Of a stretch of DNA of 46,478 bases, positions 7,517 through 18,575 are shown in pieces. Under the pieces are notes generated by a model. The model did no database searches. It was not told the DNA's origin and saw only the letters and a program-made list of their open reading frames with translations. Position numbers and translations under genes: made by a program. How positions within the stretch are numbered: the stretch's first letter is position 1; each line of letters starts with the position of its first letter. This DNA comes from an uncultured Angelakisella sp. (GTDB lineage: Bacteria; Bacillota; Clostridia; Oscillospirales; Ruminococcaceae), in contig CAKSYU010000012.1 of assembly GCA_934524965.1 (NCBI GenBank), positions 1 to 46,478 on the forward strand, written 5' to 3'.

Positions 7517-9013
7517 TCAGCCCTCGGCGGACTTGCGGTTGACCGAACCGCGAATGACAAACAGGGTGGCAAGCATGAGCACGATACCGATGGGCAGCAC
7601 GATGACCGCATTGGGGATAAAGCCCGCGATGATGTAGGTGACGAATGCCACGACCGCGACGGTGGCGGCATAGGGGAACTGGGTGGAAACATGGTTCAGG
7701 TGGTTGCACTGGGCACCCGCGGAAGCCATGATGGTGGTATCGCTGATGGGGGAAACATGGTCACCGAATACCGCACCGGCAAGGCAGGCGGAAACGCCGA
7801 CGATCATTAGGGTAAAGTCAGCCTTGAATACCTCGGTGACGATGGGGATAAGGATACCGAAGGTACCCCAGGAGGTACCGGTGGCAAACGCCAGACCGCA
7901 GGCAACTAGATAGATGACGGCGGGCAGCAGGCTGTAAAGGCTGCTGGAGGCGCTGTGCATCATACCGGCGACGAATTCCTTGGCGCCCAGCAGGGTGGTC
8001 ATGTTCTTCAGCGAGGTGGCAAGGGTGAGGATAAGGATAGCGGGAACCATGGCGCAGAATCCCTGCGGAATGCAGCTCATGGCGTCCTTGAAAGAGATAA
8101 CACGGCGTGCGATAAAATAGATGACGGTGAACACGAGAGCGACCACGGCGCCCCAGGGCAGACCGAAGAAGGCATCACAGTTTTCAAAGGCACTGATGAG
8201 ATCGGTGCCGCCATTGAGGTAACCGGAGTAGACCAGACCGCCGACGCACAGCACGACCAGTACGATGATGGGCAGCAGCAGGTCGACTACCTTTGCGCGG
8301 GGGTTGGAGACCTCCTCGACCGCTTCGGGCTGCTCGCCCTCGGTAAACAGGTCGTTATTGCGGATAGCGTTCAGCTCATGGCGGCGCATGGGGCCGTAGT
8401 CCATGCCGGTCTTACAGAGGAACAGCACCATGACGATGGTGAGCATGGAATAGAAGTTGAAAGGAATGGCGCGGACGAACAGATCGAAGCCGCTGTAGTC
8501 CTCCACGACGCCGGAAACGGCAGCCGCCCAGGAGGAGATGGGGGCGATCATGCAGATGGGGGCAGCAGTAGCATCGATAAGATAGGCGAGCTTGGCGCGG
8601 GAAACGTGGTGACTATCGGTAACGGGACGCATCACGCTGCCGACAGTCAGACAGTTAAAGTAGTCGTCTACAAAGATGAGGACACCCAGCAGGAAGGTGG
8701 CGAACATCGCGCCGCCGCGGGTCTTGATGTGCGCCTTGGCCCAAGCGCCGAAGGCTGCGGAACCGCCGGCCTTATTGAGCAGGGCGACAAGGATACCGAG
8801 CAGCACGAGGAACATGAAGATACCGGCGTTATCTCTGATGGCAGCAACGACACCGTCATTCAGCAGAGAGTCGAGTGCCTCTACATGGAAGCCGGCATAG
8901 AACAGGGCGCCGGCGACCGCGCCGATAAAGAGTGAGCTGTAAACTTCCTTGGTGATAAGCGCCAACGCGATAGCGATGACGGGGGGAACGAGCGCCCAGA
9001 AAGTACCAAACAT
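7517..9013 (-). CDS. NhaC-family transporter, probable lysine importer (LysW type)
   Basis: A 498-residue polytopic membrane protein of the NhaC Na+/H+ antiporter superfamily with about 11-12 hydrophobic helices. The ATG at 9013 is chosen because GGGAGGT lies 7 nt upstream; a longer frame to 9073 would run through the riboswitch terminator and is rejected. Seen directly: the gene is preceded by a lysine riboswitch (about 9107-9286). Known: NhaC-like carriers under lysine riboswitches were proposed as lysine transporters (LysW). Inference: this carrier imports lysine, probably with Na+ or H+ exchange, and is shut off when lysine is plentiful. Conserved segments include FVDDYFNCLTVGSVMRP and GDHVSPISDTT. 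Confidence 0.88.
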   Translation of the reverse strand: MFGTFWALVPPVIAIALALITKEVYSSLFIGAVAGALFYAGFHVEALDSLLNDGVVAAIRDNAGIFMFLVLLGILVALLNKAGGSAAFGAWAKAHIKTRGGAMFATFLLGVLIFVDDYFNCLTVGSVMRPVTDSHHVSRAKLAYLIDATAAPICMIAPISSWAAAVSGVVEDYSGFDLFVRAIPFNFYSMLTIVMVLFLCKTGMDYGPMRRHELNAIRNNDLFTEGEQPEAVEEVSNPRAKVVDLLLPIIVLVVLCVGGLVYSGYLNGGTDLISAFENCDAFFGLPWGAVVALVFTVIYFIARRVISFKDAMSCIPQGFCAMVPAILILTLATSLKNMTTLLGAKEFVAGMMHSASSSLYSLLPAVIYLVACGLAFATGTSWGTFGILIPIVTEVFKADFTLMIVGVSACLAGAVFGDHVSPISDTTIMASAGAQCNHLNHVSTQFPYAATVAVVAFVTYIIAGFIPNAVIVLPIGIVLMLATLFVIRGSVNRKSAEG

Positions 9014-9043
9014 AGAATTGACCTCCCAAAAGAATTTGCAATC

Positions 9044-9083
9044 AAAAAAAGCCATGAGAAATGCGGAAAACAAATCTCATGGC
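9044..9083 (-). terminator. Riboswitch expression platform: intrinsic terminator
   Basis: TCTCATGGC (9075-9083) and GCCATGAGA (9051-9059) form a perfect 9-bp stem in - strand reading, followed by seven T (9044-9050 as A on +). It lies between the lysine aptamer and the carrier ATG, the expected place for ligand-controlled termination. Confidence 0.85.
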
Positions 9084-9106
9084 TGGCGAAAATGCAAATA
9101 ACGCTC

Positions 9107-9286
9107 TTAGCTGCCGATAGCTCTCCACAGTTCCTGTGACAGTCCGCAGCATATTCTGCTGCGTCCCAGCAAAAAGGCTCTCGGGGGAGCTTTTTCACTT
9201 CGGCGGTCTTCCCTTTCTCTGCTCCGGCACCCCGTGCCGTATGGGGCAGATACTGATGAAGCCCGCGACCTCTACCTGAATGGCTT
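9107..9286 (-). ncRNA. Lysine riboswitch (L-box) aptamer
   Basis: On the - strand the region shows the diagnostic L-box pieces in order: AGAGGTCGC just after P1, the AGTA bulge segment, GCCGAAG, then GCTGGG, a GCAGCA/TGCTGC hairpin, GACTGTCAC and GTGGAGAGCTATCGG closing P1. The 5' GGTAG and 3' CTATC pair to form P1. Boundaries are approximate. Lysine binding stabilises P1 and, with the hairpin at 9044-9083, should terminate transcription of the NhaC-type gene. Identification from consensus is firm although no covariance search was run. Confidence 0.92.
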
Positions 9287-9301
9287 TATTCTGTTGCTCC
9301 A

Positions 9302-9330
9302 TTTATATCACCATTTTCCCTCCATTGCAA
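9302..9330 (-). promoter_or_regulatory. Promoter of the lysine-riboswitch transcript
   Basis: On the - strand, -35 TTGCAA (9325-9330), 17-bp spacer, -10 TATAAA (9302-9307). It places the transcript start just ahead of the aptamer. Confidence 0.7.
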
Positions 9331-9455
9331 GCAATTTTTAATAGAGTGTAAACATTTTGGGGAGACGCTGATATATTGACGAAGCTTGGCGAAGTTTTTT
9401 GTTGCAGATGCACAATAAATCAAATTGAAAAAGGCGCAATGAAGTAAAACATCTT

Positions 9456-9660
9456 AGGGCGCTGCTACTAAGGGGGCGCCCTCTCTTGCAGGGCGCCCCC
9501 TCTTTGCAAAACGATCCACTGGATCATTTTGCAAATTCACCCCCCTGCGGAGCGCCCTCCGGAAAAGGAGATTTCGCCCATTGAGATGGGCGGCCAAAGG
9601 CGCTGCCTTTGGAATTCGCCACCCTTTTGAAAAAGGGTGGATCGAAAACTTCGCAGCAGC
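9456..9660. repeat. Large multi-hairpin block, MITE-like
   Basis: Within the 769-bp gap between the carrier and murC, about 200 bp is packed with inverted repeats: 9471-9501 (11-bp stem AGGGGGCGCCC), 9503-9535 (15-bp arms, one mismatch), 9557-9570, 9575-9592, 9594-9612 (CCAAAGG/CCTTTGG) and 9619-9640 (10-bp CCACCCTTTT, 2-nt loop). The ends are loosely inverted (AGGGCGCTGCT at the left, AGCAGCCCT at the right). No ORF or transposase is present. It could be a degenerate non-autonomous mobile element or a structured RNA; the sequence does not decide. Confidence 0.5.
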
Positions 9661-9740
9661 CCTCTCCGCATTAACAGCTTAATACATATTTTGATTTTCT
9701 CCAGTTTTATTGTTCCGTGCACCGGCGGCTCAAAGCCGGT

Positions 9741-9771
9741 AAAAAGGAAGAAGCTCCCCGCAAGGGGGAGC
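9741..9771 (-). terminator. Terminator of murC
   Basis: In - strand reading GCTCCCC (as GGGGAGC 9765-9771 on +) pairs with 9753-9759 and is followed by TTCTTCCTTTTT (9741-9752). It lies 12 bp after the murC stop. A further small hairpin, ACCGGC/GCCGGT, is at 9721-9740. Confidence 0.7.
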
Positions 9772-9782
9772 CTCCAAATAAA

Positions 9783-11162
9783 TCATTCGTGGTGCAGGAT
9801 CATGCGGGCGCATTTATAAACATCGCCGCAGCCGAGGGTCAGGATTAGATCTCCCGCTTCGGCATGCTGGTCGATGTAATCCGCCATTGCCTCGAAGGAG
9901 GGCAGGCAGACGCACCCTTTTATCTTCTCGCCCAGATCCTCGGAGCGAATGTGGTAGGTATTCACCTCACGGCTGCCCATGATGGGAGAAAGTACCACGC
10001 GGTCGGCGATGGAAAGGGCAGAGACAAAGTCCTCCAGCAGCATATAGGTGCGGCTGAAAGTAAACGGCTGGAACACTGCCCACACCCGCTTAAAGTCCAG
10101 TTCCTTGGCGGCGGTGAGGGTGGCGCGCAGCTCGGCGGGGTGGTGGGCGTAGTCATCGGCGACGGTGGCGCCATTGTGGGTCTTGCCCAGCACCTCAAAG
10201 CGGCGTCCCGCGCCGGTAAAGGCGGCAAGACCGGCGGCTGCCTGCTCCGGCGTGGCGCCCAGCTGCATGGCGCCCACGGCGGCGGCAACGGCGTTCAGGA
10301 TATTGTGGTCGCCGGGGATCTGCAGATGGATCTCGGTCAGCGGCTTGCCGCGGAACATCAGGGTAAAGCGGCGATCCAAACCGCCAAGGTGACGGATATT
10401 GGCAGGATAATAGTCATTGGTCTCCTCCCAGCCAAAGGTGAGGAAGGTTCTTCCCTCCCCCGCTGCCTCCGCCATGGCGCGGCAGGTCTTTTCATCGCTG
10501 CCGTTATACAGGACAGTATGGGCTTTTTCGGCGAACCTGGTATAGCTCTTCATGGCATTTTCCACGGTGTGGAAATACTCCATGTGGTCATTATCAATGT
10601 TCAATACCAGTGCAATATCGGGGTGGGTGGAAAGGAAGGTATCCTTAAATTCGCACGCCTCGTAGACAAAACGCTGCGTTTTACCGCTGCGCCCGTAGCC
10701 GCCGATGGTGCGCAGCTTGCCGCCGATGACCGCCGAAGGATCCAACCCCGCCATGTAGAGGATCTGGACGATCATGGCGGTGGTAGTGGTCTTGCCGTGG
10801 GTGCCGCAGACGCCCAGCGCCTCGCTGTACCAGCTGGAGACCGCGCCCAGCATTCTGGCGCGCTCCCACAGGGGCAGCCCGCTTTCCCGCGCGGCGATCA
10901 GCTCGGGGTTTGACTCCATGATAGCGGCGGAATAGAGAATGAGATCAGCGCCGGCGATGTTTTCCGCCCGCTGCCCCATCATTACCTCGATGCCCATGGC
11001 ACGCTCCAGGTTGACTATATCGCTTTCGTTATTATCACTGCCGGTGATGGTATAGCCCCTGCCGTGCAGGATCTGTACCAGCGGGAACATGCCGCTGCCG
11101 CCGATGCCGATGCAGTGGATATGCTTTACCCCTTCGGGGATCTTCTCGATCGGTTTCATCAT
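9783..11162 (-). CDS. murC: UDP-N-acetylmuramate--L-alanine ligase
   Basis: MurC adds L-Ala to UDP-MurNAc with ATP, the first peptide step of peptidoglycan synthesis, in the cytosol. The ATG at 11162 gives 459 residues, the usual size; AAGGTGG lies 11 nt upstream, while a longer frame would start upstream of the likely mRNA 5' end. Motifs: GIGGSGM (19-25) for the UDP end, GTHGKTTTT (120-128) as the ATP loop, then DNDHMEYF and YAHHP. It stands apart from the main division cluster, divergent from spoVG, with its own strong promoter and terminator. The window holds no murD, which must lie elsewhere. Confidence 0.96.
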   Translation of the reverse strand: MMKPIEKIPEGVKHIHCIGIGGSGMFPLVQILHGRGYTITGSDNNESDIVNLERAMGIEVMMGQRAENIAGADLILYSAAIMESNPELIAARESGLPLWERARMLGAVSSWYSEALGVCGTHGKTTTTAMIVQILYMAGLDPSAVIGGKLRTIGGYGRSGKTQRFVYEACEFKDTFLSTHPDIALVLNIDNDHMEYFHTVENAMKSYTRFAEKAHTVLYNGSDEKTCRAMAEAAGEGRTFLTFGWEETNDYYPANIRHLGGLDRRFTLMFRGKPLTEIHLQIPGDHNILNAVAAAVGAMQLGATPEQAAAGLAAFTGAGRRFEVLGKTHNGATVADDYAHHPAELRATLTAAKELDFKRVWAVFQPFTFSRTYMLLEDFVSALSIADRVVLSPIMGSREVNTYHIRSEDLGEKIKGCVCLPSFEAMADYIDQHAEAGDLILTLGCGDVYKCARMILHHE

Positions 11163-11201
11163 AATAGTGACCGCCACCTTACCAAAATTCATGCTTGGTA
11201 T

Positions 11202-11231
11202 ATTATACCCCAAAGAGAGGGGTTTTGACAA
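11202..11231 (-). promoter_or_regulatory. murC promoter
   Basis: On the - strand, -35 TTGTCA (11226-11231), 18-bp spacer, perfect -10 TATAAT (11202-11207). The start point would fall about 30-35 nt before the murC ATG chosen here. Confidence 0.8.
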
Positions 11232-11360
11232 TAGCAGGGGCGTTTTTCCCGCAAAAAGCGGCAGCGGGTGCATATTTTGCCGCTGCGCGGACAAGGCTAA
11301 CGGTAAAGGCGGCAGCACCGCCCAACAAAAAACAGGAAGCACCCGAAAGGAGAAACAGGC

Positions 11361-11657
11361 ATGAACATCACCGATATCCGAATTCGCAAAATTTATGAGG
11401 ACGCGCGGCTGAAGGCGCTGGTCTCGGTCACCATCGACGGCGACCTTGCCGTACATGATATCAAGGTCATAGAGGGACCGGAGCGGCTGTTTGTCGCCAT
11501 GCCCAGCCGCAAAGATGAAAACGGCACCTTCCGTGATATTGCCCACCCCATCACACCGGAGGCGCGGCACACACTGGAGGAAGCGATCCTTGACCGCTAC
11601 CAGACCCATCTGGCGCAGCTGGAGGCGGAGCAGGCGGAGCCGCATATTCCGGCATAA
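11361..11657 (+). CDS. spoVG: SpoVG family RNA/DNA-binding regulator
   Basis: A 98-residue protein that starts after AAAGGAG. The whole length matches SpoVG: MNITDIRIRKI at the start, LKALVSVTIDGDLAVHDIKVIEG, LFVAMPSRK and the DIAHPI segment, followed by a helical, variable tail. Family knowledge: SpoVG is a small dimeric nucleic-acid-binding protein that affects septation, sporulation and RNA metabolism, and it is also present in non-sporulating Firmicutes. Position between murC and glmS fits a role tied to cell-wall supply, but that is only context. A TTGACA lies at 11225-11230 without a good -10, so its promoter is not identified. Confidence 0.95.
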   Translation: MNITDIRIRKIYEDARLKALVSVTIDGDLAVHDIKVIEGPERLFVAMPSRKDENGTFRDIAHPITPEARHTLEEAILDRYQTHLAQLEAEQAEPHIPA

Positions 11658-11707
11658 GGCTGCATAATATGGGAGGGAAGGACCGGCAGGCTCTTTCCTC
11701 TTTTTTC

Positions 11708-11736
11708 TTTACAAGATGGCTGCGTTTTGCTATAAT
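11708..11736 (+). promoter_or_regulatory. glmS promoter
   Basis: -35 TTTACA (11708-11713), 17-bp spacer, perfect -10 TATAAT (11731-11736). Transcription would start a few nucleotides before the ribozyme cleavage site. Confidence 0.85.
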
Positions 11737-11743
11737 ACTATTG

Positions 11744-11975
11744 TTCATAGCGCCAGTGCCGCCCCGTGCTCCTTTTCGGGCGGACGACGAGGTGGAGGGA
11801 GTATCGAAAATTCGGCGGATGCCCTCCCGCTGCTGCCACAGCGCAGGTCGGTGCAAAAACCACGGGCGACCGTGCAACAAAGAACCGGCTATGGATAACG
11901 AACAGAACAGATGTCCCGACAGCGGGGCTTTTTAGCCGCCCCTGTGGGAACCCCACGGAGAGTGACCGCTTATTC
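11744..11975 (+). ncRNA. glmS ribozyme (GlcN6P-activated self-cleaving RNA)
   Basis: The 5' part matches the glmS ribozyme core: AGCGCCA with predicted cleavage between A11749 and G11750, GACGAGG (11786-11792), ATCGA (11803-11807) and TTCGGCGGATGC (11811 onward), with CCTCCC pairing back to GGAGGG. Downstream helices include GGTCG...CGACC and GTGGG/CCCAC. GlcN6P, the GlmS product, is the cofactor for cleavage, and the cleaved mRNA is degraded, giving feedback on glmS. The 3' boundary is uncertain (core could end near 11925). The gene starts about 140 nt further on. Confidence 0.9.
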
Positions 11976-12114
11976 GCGTTCTCCCCTTTGGTTTTCGTTA
12001 TCCTGCCGATGCGGCGTGCCGTACCGGTTTGCCGTGCCATAGGGCCAAATGCGTTTTATCTTGGGTTTCTCTTCTGTCAGACGGACATCTGCAGGAAAGG
12101 AGCCTTTTGTTTTT

Positions 12115-13935
<1,821 letters not shown>

Positions 13936-13950
13936 CTGCTATAAAAGCGA

Positions 13951-13978
13951 AAAGAGACCCCGCGGGGTCTCTTTTTTT
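13951..13978 (+). terminator. glmS terminator
   Basis: A perfect 12-bp self-complementary run AAAGAGACCCCG / CGGGGTCTCTTT (13951-13974) followed by further T. It is symmetric and could also stop galE transcription from the other side. Confidence 0.9.
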
Positions 13979-13997
13979 GCGGTTTACGGAAAAAGCA

Positions 13998-14075
13998 GGG
14001 CGGCGGGGCAAAGCGGGCGAGGAATACCGCACCCGAAGGGGCGGTGTTCCGAGGGGGAGCGGAGCACCGCCGCCC
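13998..14075. repeat. Possible degenerate closed-stem element (G)
   Basis: GGGCGGCGG (13998-14006) pairs perfectly with CCGCCGCCC (14067-14075). Between them lies ACCGC-A-CCC-GAA-GGG-GCGGT (about 14027-14045), a bulged hairpin with a GAA loop, and a weaker imperfect hairpin. The size and layout resemble the three-hairpin family but two inner arms are decayed. It sits between convergent glmS and galE. Confidence 0.4.
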
Positions 14076-14088
14076 GAATGGGAGCAGG

Positions 14089-15108
14089 TCAGCCCTTGGG
14101 GTAGCCCTGCGGATTTTGACTTTGCCATGCCCAGGTATCGCGGCACATATCGCGGAGGGTGTACTGCGCCCGCCAGCCGAAAAGCTCCCGGGCTTTGGCG
14201 GCGTCCGCCCAGTATTCCGGCAGGTCGCCCGCGCGGCGGTCACCGATGACATAGGGAACTTCCCTGCCGCTTGCCTCCTCGAAGGCTTTGATGACCTCCA
14301 GCACGCTGTACGGGGTGCCGGTGCCTAAATTCACCGCCGTGACGCCGGTATGCTCCATGGCGTAGCGGGCGGCAAGGTGATGCCCCGCGGCAAGGTCCAT
14401 CACATGCAGGTAGTCGCGGCGGCAGGTGCCGTCCGGCGTGGGGTAGTCCCCGCCGAAGACCGTAAGCCGTTCCCGCCGCCCCACCGCGACCTGTGCGATA
14501 TAGGGCAGCAGGTTATTGGGGATCCCCTGCGGGTCCTCCCCGATGAGCCCCGAGGGGTGTGCCCCGATGGGATTGAAATACCGCAGCAGTACCGCCGAAA
14601 GGCCGGGATCGGCATGGGCGGCGTCTTCCAATATCTTTTCGATCATCGCCTTGGTGGTGCCGTAGGGGCTGGAACATTCCCCGCGGGGCATATCCTCCCG
14701 ATAGGGAATGGGATTGAGCGAGCCGTACACGGTGGCGGAGGAGGAGAAGATGAAGCGGGTGACACCCGCCTCCTTCATGCATTCCAGCACCGTCAGGGCG
14801 GCATCAAGGTTGGTGCGGTAGTAGCTGAGAGGGATCTGAACCGACTCCCCCACCGCCTTTTTACCGGCAAAGTGAATAACGCAGTCAATCTTGTTTTCCG
14901 CGAAGATGCGGCGCACCGCTTCCCGCTCGGTCACATCGGTGCGGTAGGCGGCAAAGTCCCGTCCGGCAATTTTCTTGATGCGTTCCACTGCCACGGGGCT
15001 GCTGTTGGAATAATCGTCCGCTATTACGATATCGCAGCCCTGCCGCAGCAGCTCTACGGCGGTATGGCTGCCGATGTATCCGGCACCGCCGGTCAACAGT
15101 ACTTTCAT
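14089..15108 (-). CDS. galE: UDP-glucose 4-epimerase
   Basis: A 339-residue extended short-chain dehydrogenase/reductase that interconverts UDP-glucose and UDP-galactose using bound NAD. The ATG at 15108 follows GGGGAGG. Seen: Rossmann motif GGAGYIGSH (7-15), SSSATVYG with S124, and catalytic pair Y149/K153 in YGTTK, the same numbering as E. coli GalE; RYFNPIGAH and the C-terminal LGTGTPYSVLEV are also typical. It could also act on UDP-GlcNAc/GalNAc; sequence alone does not fix this. It lies directly downstream of ftsZ after a hairpin, so it may receive read-through from the division cluster. Confidence 0.95.
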   Translation of the reverse strand: MKVLLTGGAGYIGSHTAVELLRQGCDIVIADDYSNSSPVAVERIKKIAGRDFAAYRTDVTEREAVRRIFAENKIDCVIHFAGKKAVGESVQIPLSYYRTNLDAALTVLECMKEAGVTRFIFSSSATVYGSLNPIPYREDMPRGECSSPYGTTKAMIEKILEDAAHADPGLSAVLLRYFNPIGAHPSGLIGEDPQGIPNNLLPYIAQVAVGRRERLTVFGGDYPTPDGTCRRDYLHVMDLAAGHHLAARYAMEHTGVTAVNLGTGTPYSVLEVIKAFEEASGREVPYVIGDRRAGDLPEYWADAAKARELFGWRAQYTLRDMCRDTWAWQSQNPQGYPKG

Positions 15109-15139
15109 TGGGTGTTCCTCCCCTTTTTGATTTCGCGCG

Positions 15140-15174
15140 AAAAAGTGATCCCCCTGCCGGAAAAGGACAGGGGG
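15140..15174 (-). terminator. Hairpin after ftsZ
   Basis: CCCCCTG (15150-15156) pairs with CAGGGGG (15168-15174). In - strand reading the stem is followed by ATCAC and then five T, a spacing that suggests partial termination of the division cluster before galE. Confidence 0.55.
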
Positions 15175-15190
15175 AACGGTTTACCGAAGA

Positions 15191-16309
<1,119 letters not shown>

Positions 16310-16349
16310 CAGCACTATTGCCTCCTGTTTTGTAGTTTTCTCCTTTTTT

Positions 16350-16378
16350 ATCATAACAGAAACGCCTGTAAATTGCAA
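16350..16378 (-). promoter_or_regulatory. Internal ftsZ promoter
   Basis: On the - strand, -35 TTGCAA (16373-16378), 17-bp spacer, -10 TATGAT (16350-16355), in the 88-bp gap between ftsQ and ftsZ. It would give ftsZ extra expression independent of mraZ control. Confidence 0.7.
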
Positions 16379-16397
16379 CCCAAAAGCCGTATATCTG

Positions 16398-17204
16398 CTA
16401 CTGTTTTCCTCCTATCACAGCAAGATATTGTGCATCGGCGATCTGCGTCAGCGGCAGCGCGCGGGTGTAGGCGCGCCCGTTCACCGAAACGTCCAGATAT
16501 CCGGTAAAATCCGACGATAGTTCATCGCTGATGATCTTTTTCGCGATCTGGAGCTTCTGGGAAAGATCGTACTCACTGCCCAGCCGCAGCTGTATCCTGT
16601 CCTGATAGATCGCCTTGTAGCTCTGTTCCTCCCCGATCTCGACATACCCGATCTCGGAAAGCATGCCGGCGTTCTCCAGCGCCGCGCGCACCTTATCCAC
16701 GCCCGCCAGCGCCTGCTGCCATTTCTCCGGCAGCGTTTCGCCCGCCGCGTAGCCGGAAAAATCCGCGCCCAGCAAAAGGCAGGTGTATTCCGGCAGGGAG
16801 GCGCACTGCTCCAGCACCCTGCCATCTGCGGAAAGGGTGGTGACCCGCCCCATGCTGCCGATGCAGGCATAGATGGTTTGGAACTCGTGCAGCTCCAGCT
16901 CCAGCGTATCGGGCAGGCGGCGGTGCAGCGTCACGCTTTCGATGTACGGGCACAGCGCGGTGATGCGTTCATTCAGCGTCTTCTGCGAGACGGTAAAGAG
17001 GTTCTGCTCCTCCCCCACCGCCGCGGCTTCGATGATCTCGGCGGCATTGTAGCGGCTGCTGCCGATCACGGTGACATTCACCACCCGGCAGAACACCGAA
17101 ACACAGTAAAAGCCCACACCGCACAGCACCGCCGCGAACAGCAGGATAAATACCGCACGGCGGCGGCGTTTCTGCTGTTGTTTACGGGTGGGCTTGGCAG
17201 TCAT
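16398..17204 (-). CDS. ftsQ: Cell division protein FtsQ/DivIB
   Basis: A 268-residue bitopic membrane protein; the ATG at 17204 follows GGAGAATCC. A short basic cytosolic tail (residues 1-17, KQQQKRRRR) precedes one membrane helix (about 18-38). A POTRA domain follows (about 42-110, starting [17 protein letters not shown]), then the beta domain ([18 protein letters not shown]...). The POTRA plus FtsQ fold is what defines DivIB, which with FtsL and DivIC activates septal synthesis by FtsW and the septal PBP. Sequence conservation is low in this family, and position between murA and ftsZ supports the call. It is usual in length for Firmicutes. Confidence 0.9.
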   Translation of the reverse strand: MTAKPTRKQQQKRRRRAVFILLFAAVLCGVGFYCVSVFCRVVNVTVIGSSRYNAAEIIEAAAVGEEQNLFTVSQKTLNERITALCPYIESVTLHRRLPDTLELELHEFQTIYACIGSMGRVTTLSADGRVLEQCASLPEYTCLLLGADFSGYAAGETLPEKWQQALAGVDKVRAALENAGMLSEIGYVEIGEEQSYKAIYQDRIQLRLGSEYDLSQKLQIAKKIISDELSSDFTGYLDVSVNGRAYTRALPLTQIADAQYLAVIGGKQ

Positions 17205-17229
17205 GGGCTTGGATTCTCCTTTTTTTGAT

Positions 17230-18480
17230 TTATACTTCCGTTATGGTAATATCAGCACCTAATGTACGCAGCGTCGGCACAAAGTCGGCATAGCCGCGCT
17301 CGATGTGGGAAAGTGCGGTCACGGTACTTTCGCCTGCGGTGGCAAGCGCCGCCAGCGCTACGGCGGCACCCGCGCGCAAATCGGTGCAGGTCACGGCGGC
17401 ACCCGTGAGCGGCACGCCGCGAATCACGGCGCAGTTCCCCGCCACGGTGATATCCGCACCCATGCGCCGCAGCTCCTCCACATGCGCCCAGCGGCGGGGA
17501 AACACCGTCTCGGTCACGGTGGCGTAGCCCTCCGCCGCCGCGGCAAGCGCCATAAAGATCGCCTGCAGGTCGGTAGGAAAGCCCGGGTACGGCAGCGTGA
17601 CGATACTGCCCGCCCCCGTCAGGCGCTCCGGCGCCCGCAGGGTGATACTGTGTTCTTCAGTTTGGATATAGCACCCCATGCGCCGCAGCACCGCCATGGG
17701 CGCCGCAAGATGGCTGGGGCAGGTATGTACGGTAATGCTTCCGCCGGTGATGGCGGCAGCGGCAAGGTAGGTCGCCGCCTCGATGCGGTCGGGCAGCACG
17801 GTGTGGCAGCAGCCGGAAAGCCGCGCTCTCCCCTGCACCAGCAGGCTGCCGTCAGTCTGCGGTTCTATTTTCGCACCGCATTTTTGCAGAAATTCGATGA
17901 GATCAGTGATCTCCGGCTCGGCGGCGGCACCGGACAATCTGGTCTCCGCCGGAATCCCCGCTGCGGCAATCAGCAGATTTTCGGTGGCGCCCACACTGGG
18001 GTACGGCAGCGTGACCGCTGCCCCGTGCAGCCCGTAGGGTGCGGTACAGCACAGCATGCCGCTCTCCTCGGTGATCTCCGCACCCATCTGCCGCAGGGCA
18101 GCAAGATGTAGGTCGATGGGTCTGCCGCCTAAGGCACAGCCGCCGGGCGCACACAGCGTCACACTGCCGCAACGCGCCAGCATACCGCCCATAAACAGGA
18201 TCGAAGAACGCATGGCGCGCATATACTCCGGCGGGATACTGCGGCAGCCCTCGTCCTCACGGGAGAGAAACAGGGTATCCACCTCTCGCCGCACCGCATA
18301 GCCCAGCCCCCGCAGAATGTGGCAGCTCACCGTTACATCGCTGAGGTCGGGGCAGTTTTTGATCTCGACTTCGGGACACAGCACCGCCGCTGCCAATATG
18401 GGCAGCACTGCATTTTTTGCGCCATGTGCCGTAACGGTTCCGGTCAGCCTGTTCCCTCCTGTGATCCGCAATCCGCGCAT
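17230..18480 (-). CDS. murA: UDP-N-acetylglucosamine 1-carboxyvinyltransferase
   Basis: MurA transfers enolpyruvate from PEP to UDP-GlcNAc, the first committed step of peptidoglycan synthesis and the target of fosfomycin. The ATG at 18480 gives 416 residues and places the active-site loop at APGGCALGGR with Cys115, the same number as in E. coli; an ATG three codons earlier (18489) sits only 2 nt from the GGGGGG-AG run. The UDP-GlcNAc lysine is K22 in GAKNAVLP. Cys at 115, not Asp, predicts fosfomycin sensitivity of this enzyme. It lies 25 bp upstream of ftsQ and 95 bp downstream of murG, within the cluster. Confidence 0.96.
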   Translation of the reverse strand: MRGLRITGGNRLTGTVTAHGAKNAVLPILAAAVLCPEVEIKNCPDLSDVTVSCHILRGLGYAVRREVDTLFLSREDEGCRSIPPEYMRAMRSSILFMGGMLARCGSVTLCAPGGCALGGRPIDLHLAALRQMGAEITEESGMLCCTAPYGLHGAAVTLPYPSVGATENLLIAAAGIPAETRLSGAAAEPEITDLIEFLQKCGAKIEPQTDGSLLVQGRARLSGCCHTVLPDRIEAATYLAAAAITGGSITVHTCPSHLAAPMAVLRRMGCYIQTEEHSITLRAPERLTGAGSIVTLPYPGFPTDLQAIFMALAAAAEGYATVTETVFPRRWAHVEELRRMGADITVAGNCAVIRGVPLTGAAVTCTDLRAGAAVALAALATAGESTVTALSHIERGYADFVPTLRTLGADITITEV

Positions 18481-18575
18481 GAACGGCATCGCTCCCCCCT
18501 TAAAATCAGCCCGCAGGCTTTCGGGGGTATTCTATGCCACAGCGTCAAAAGGGGTGAAAGGACAGGGCTTACCGC

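Noticed and set aside
7517..9073. Longer start for the NhaC-type carrier (to 9073)
   Set aside because: It would translate the riboswitch terminator hairpin; the ATG at 9013 has a good ribosome site and a family-like N-terminus.
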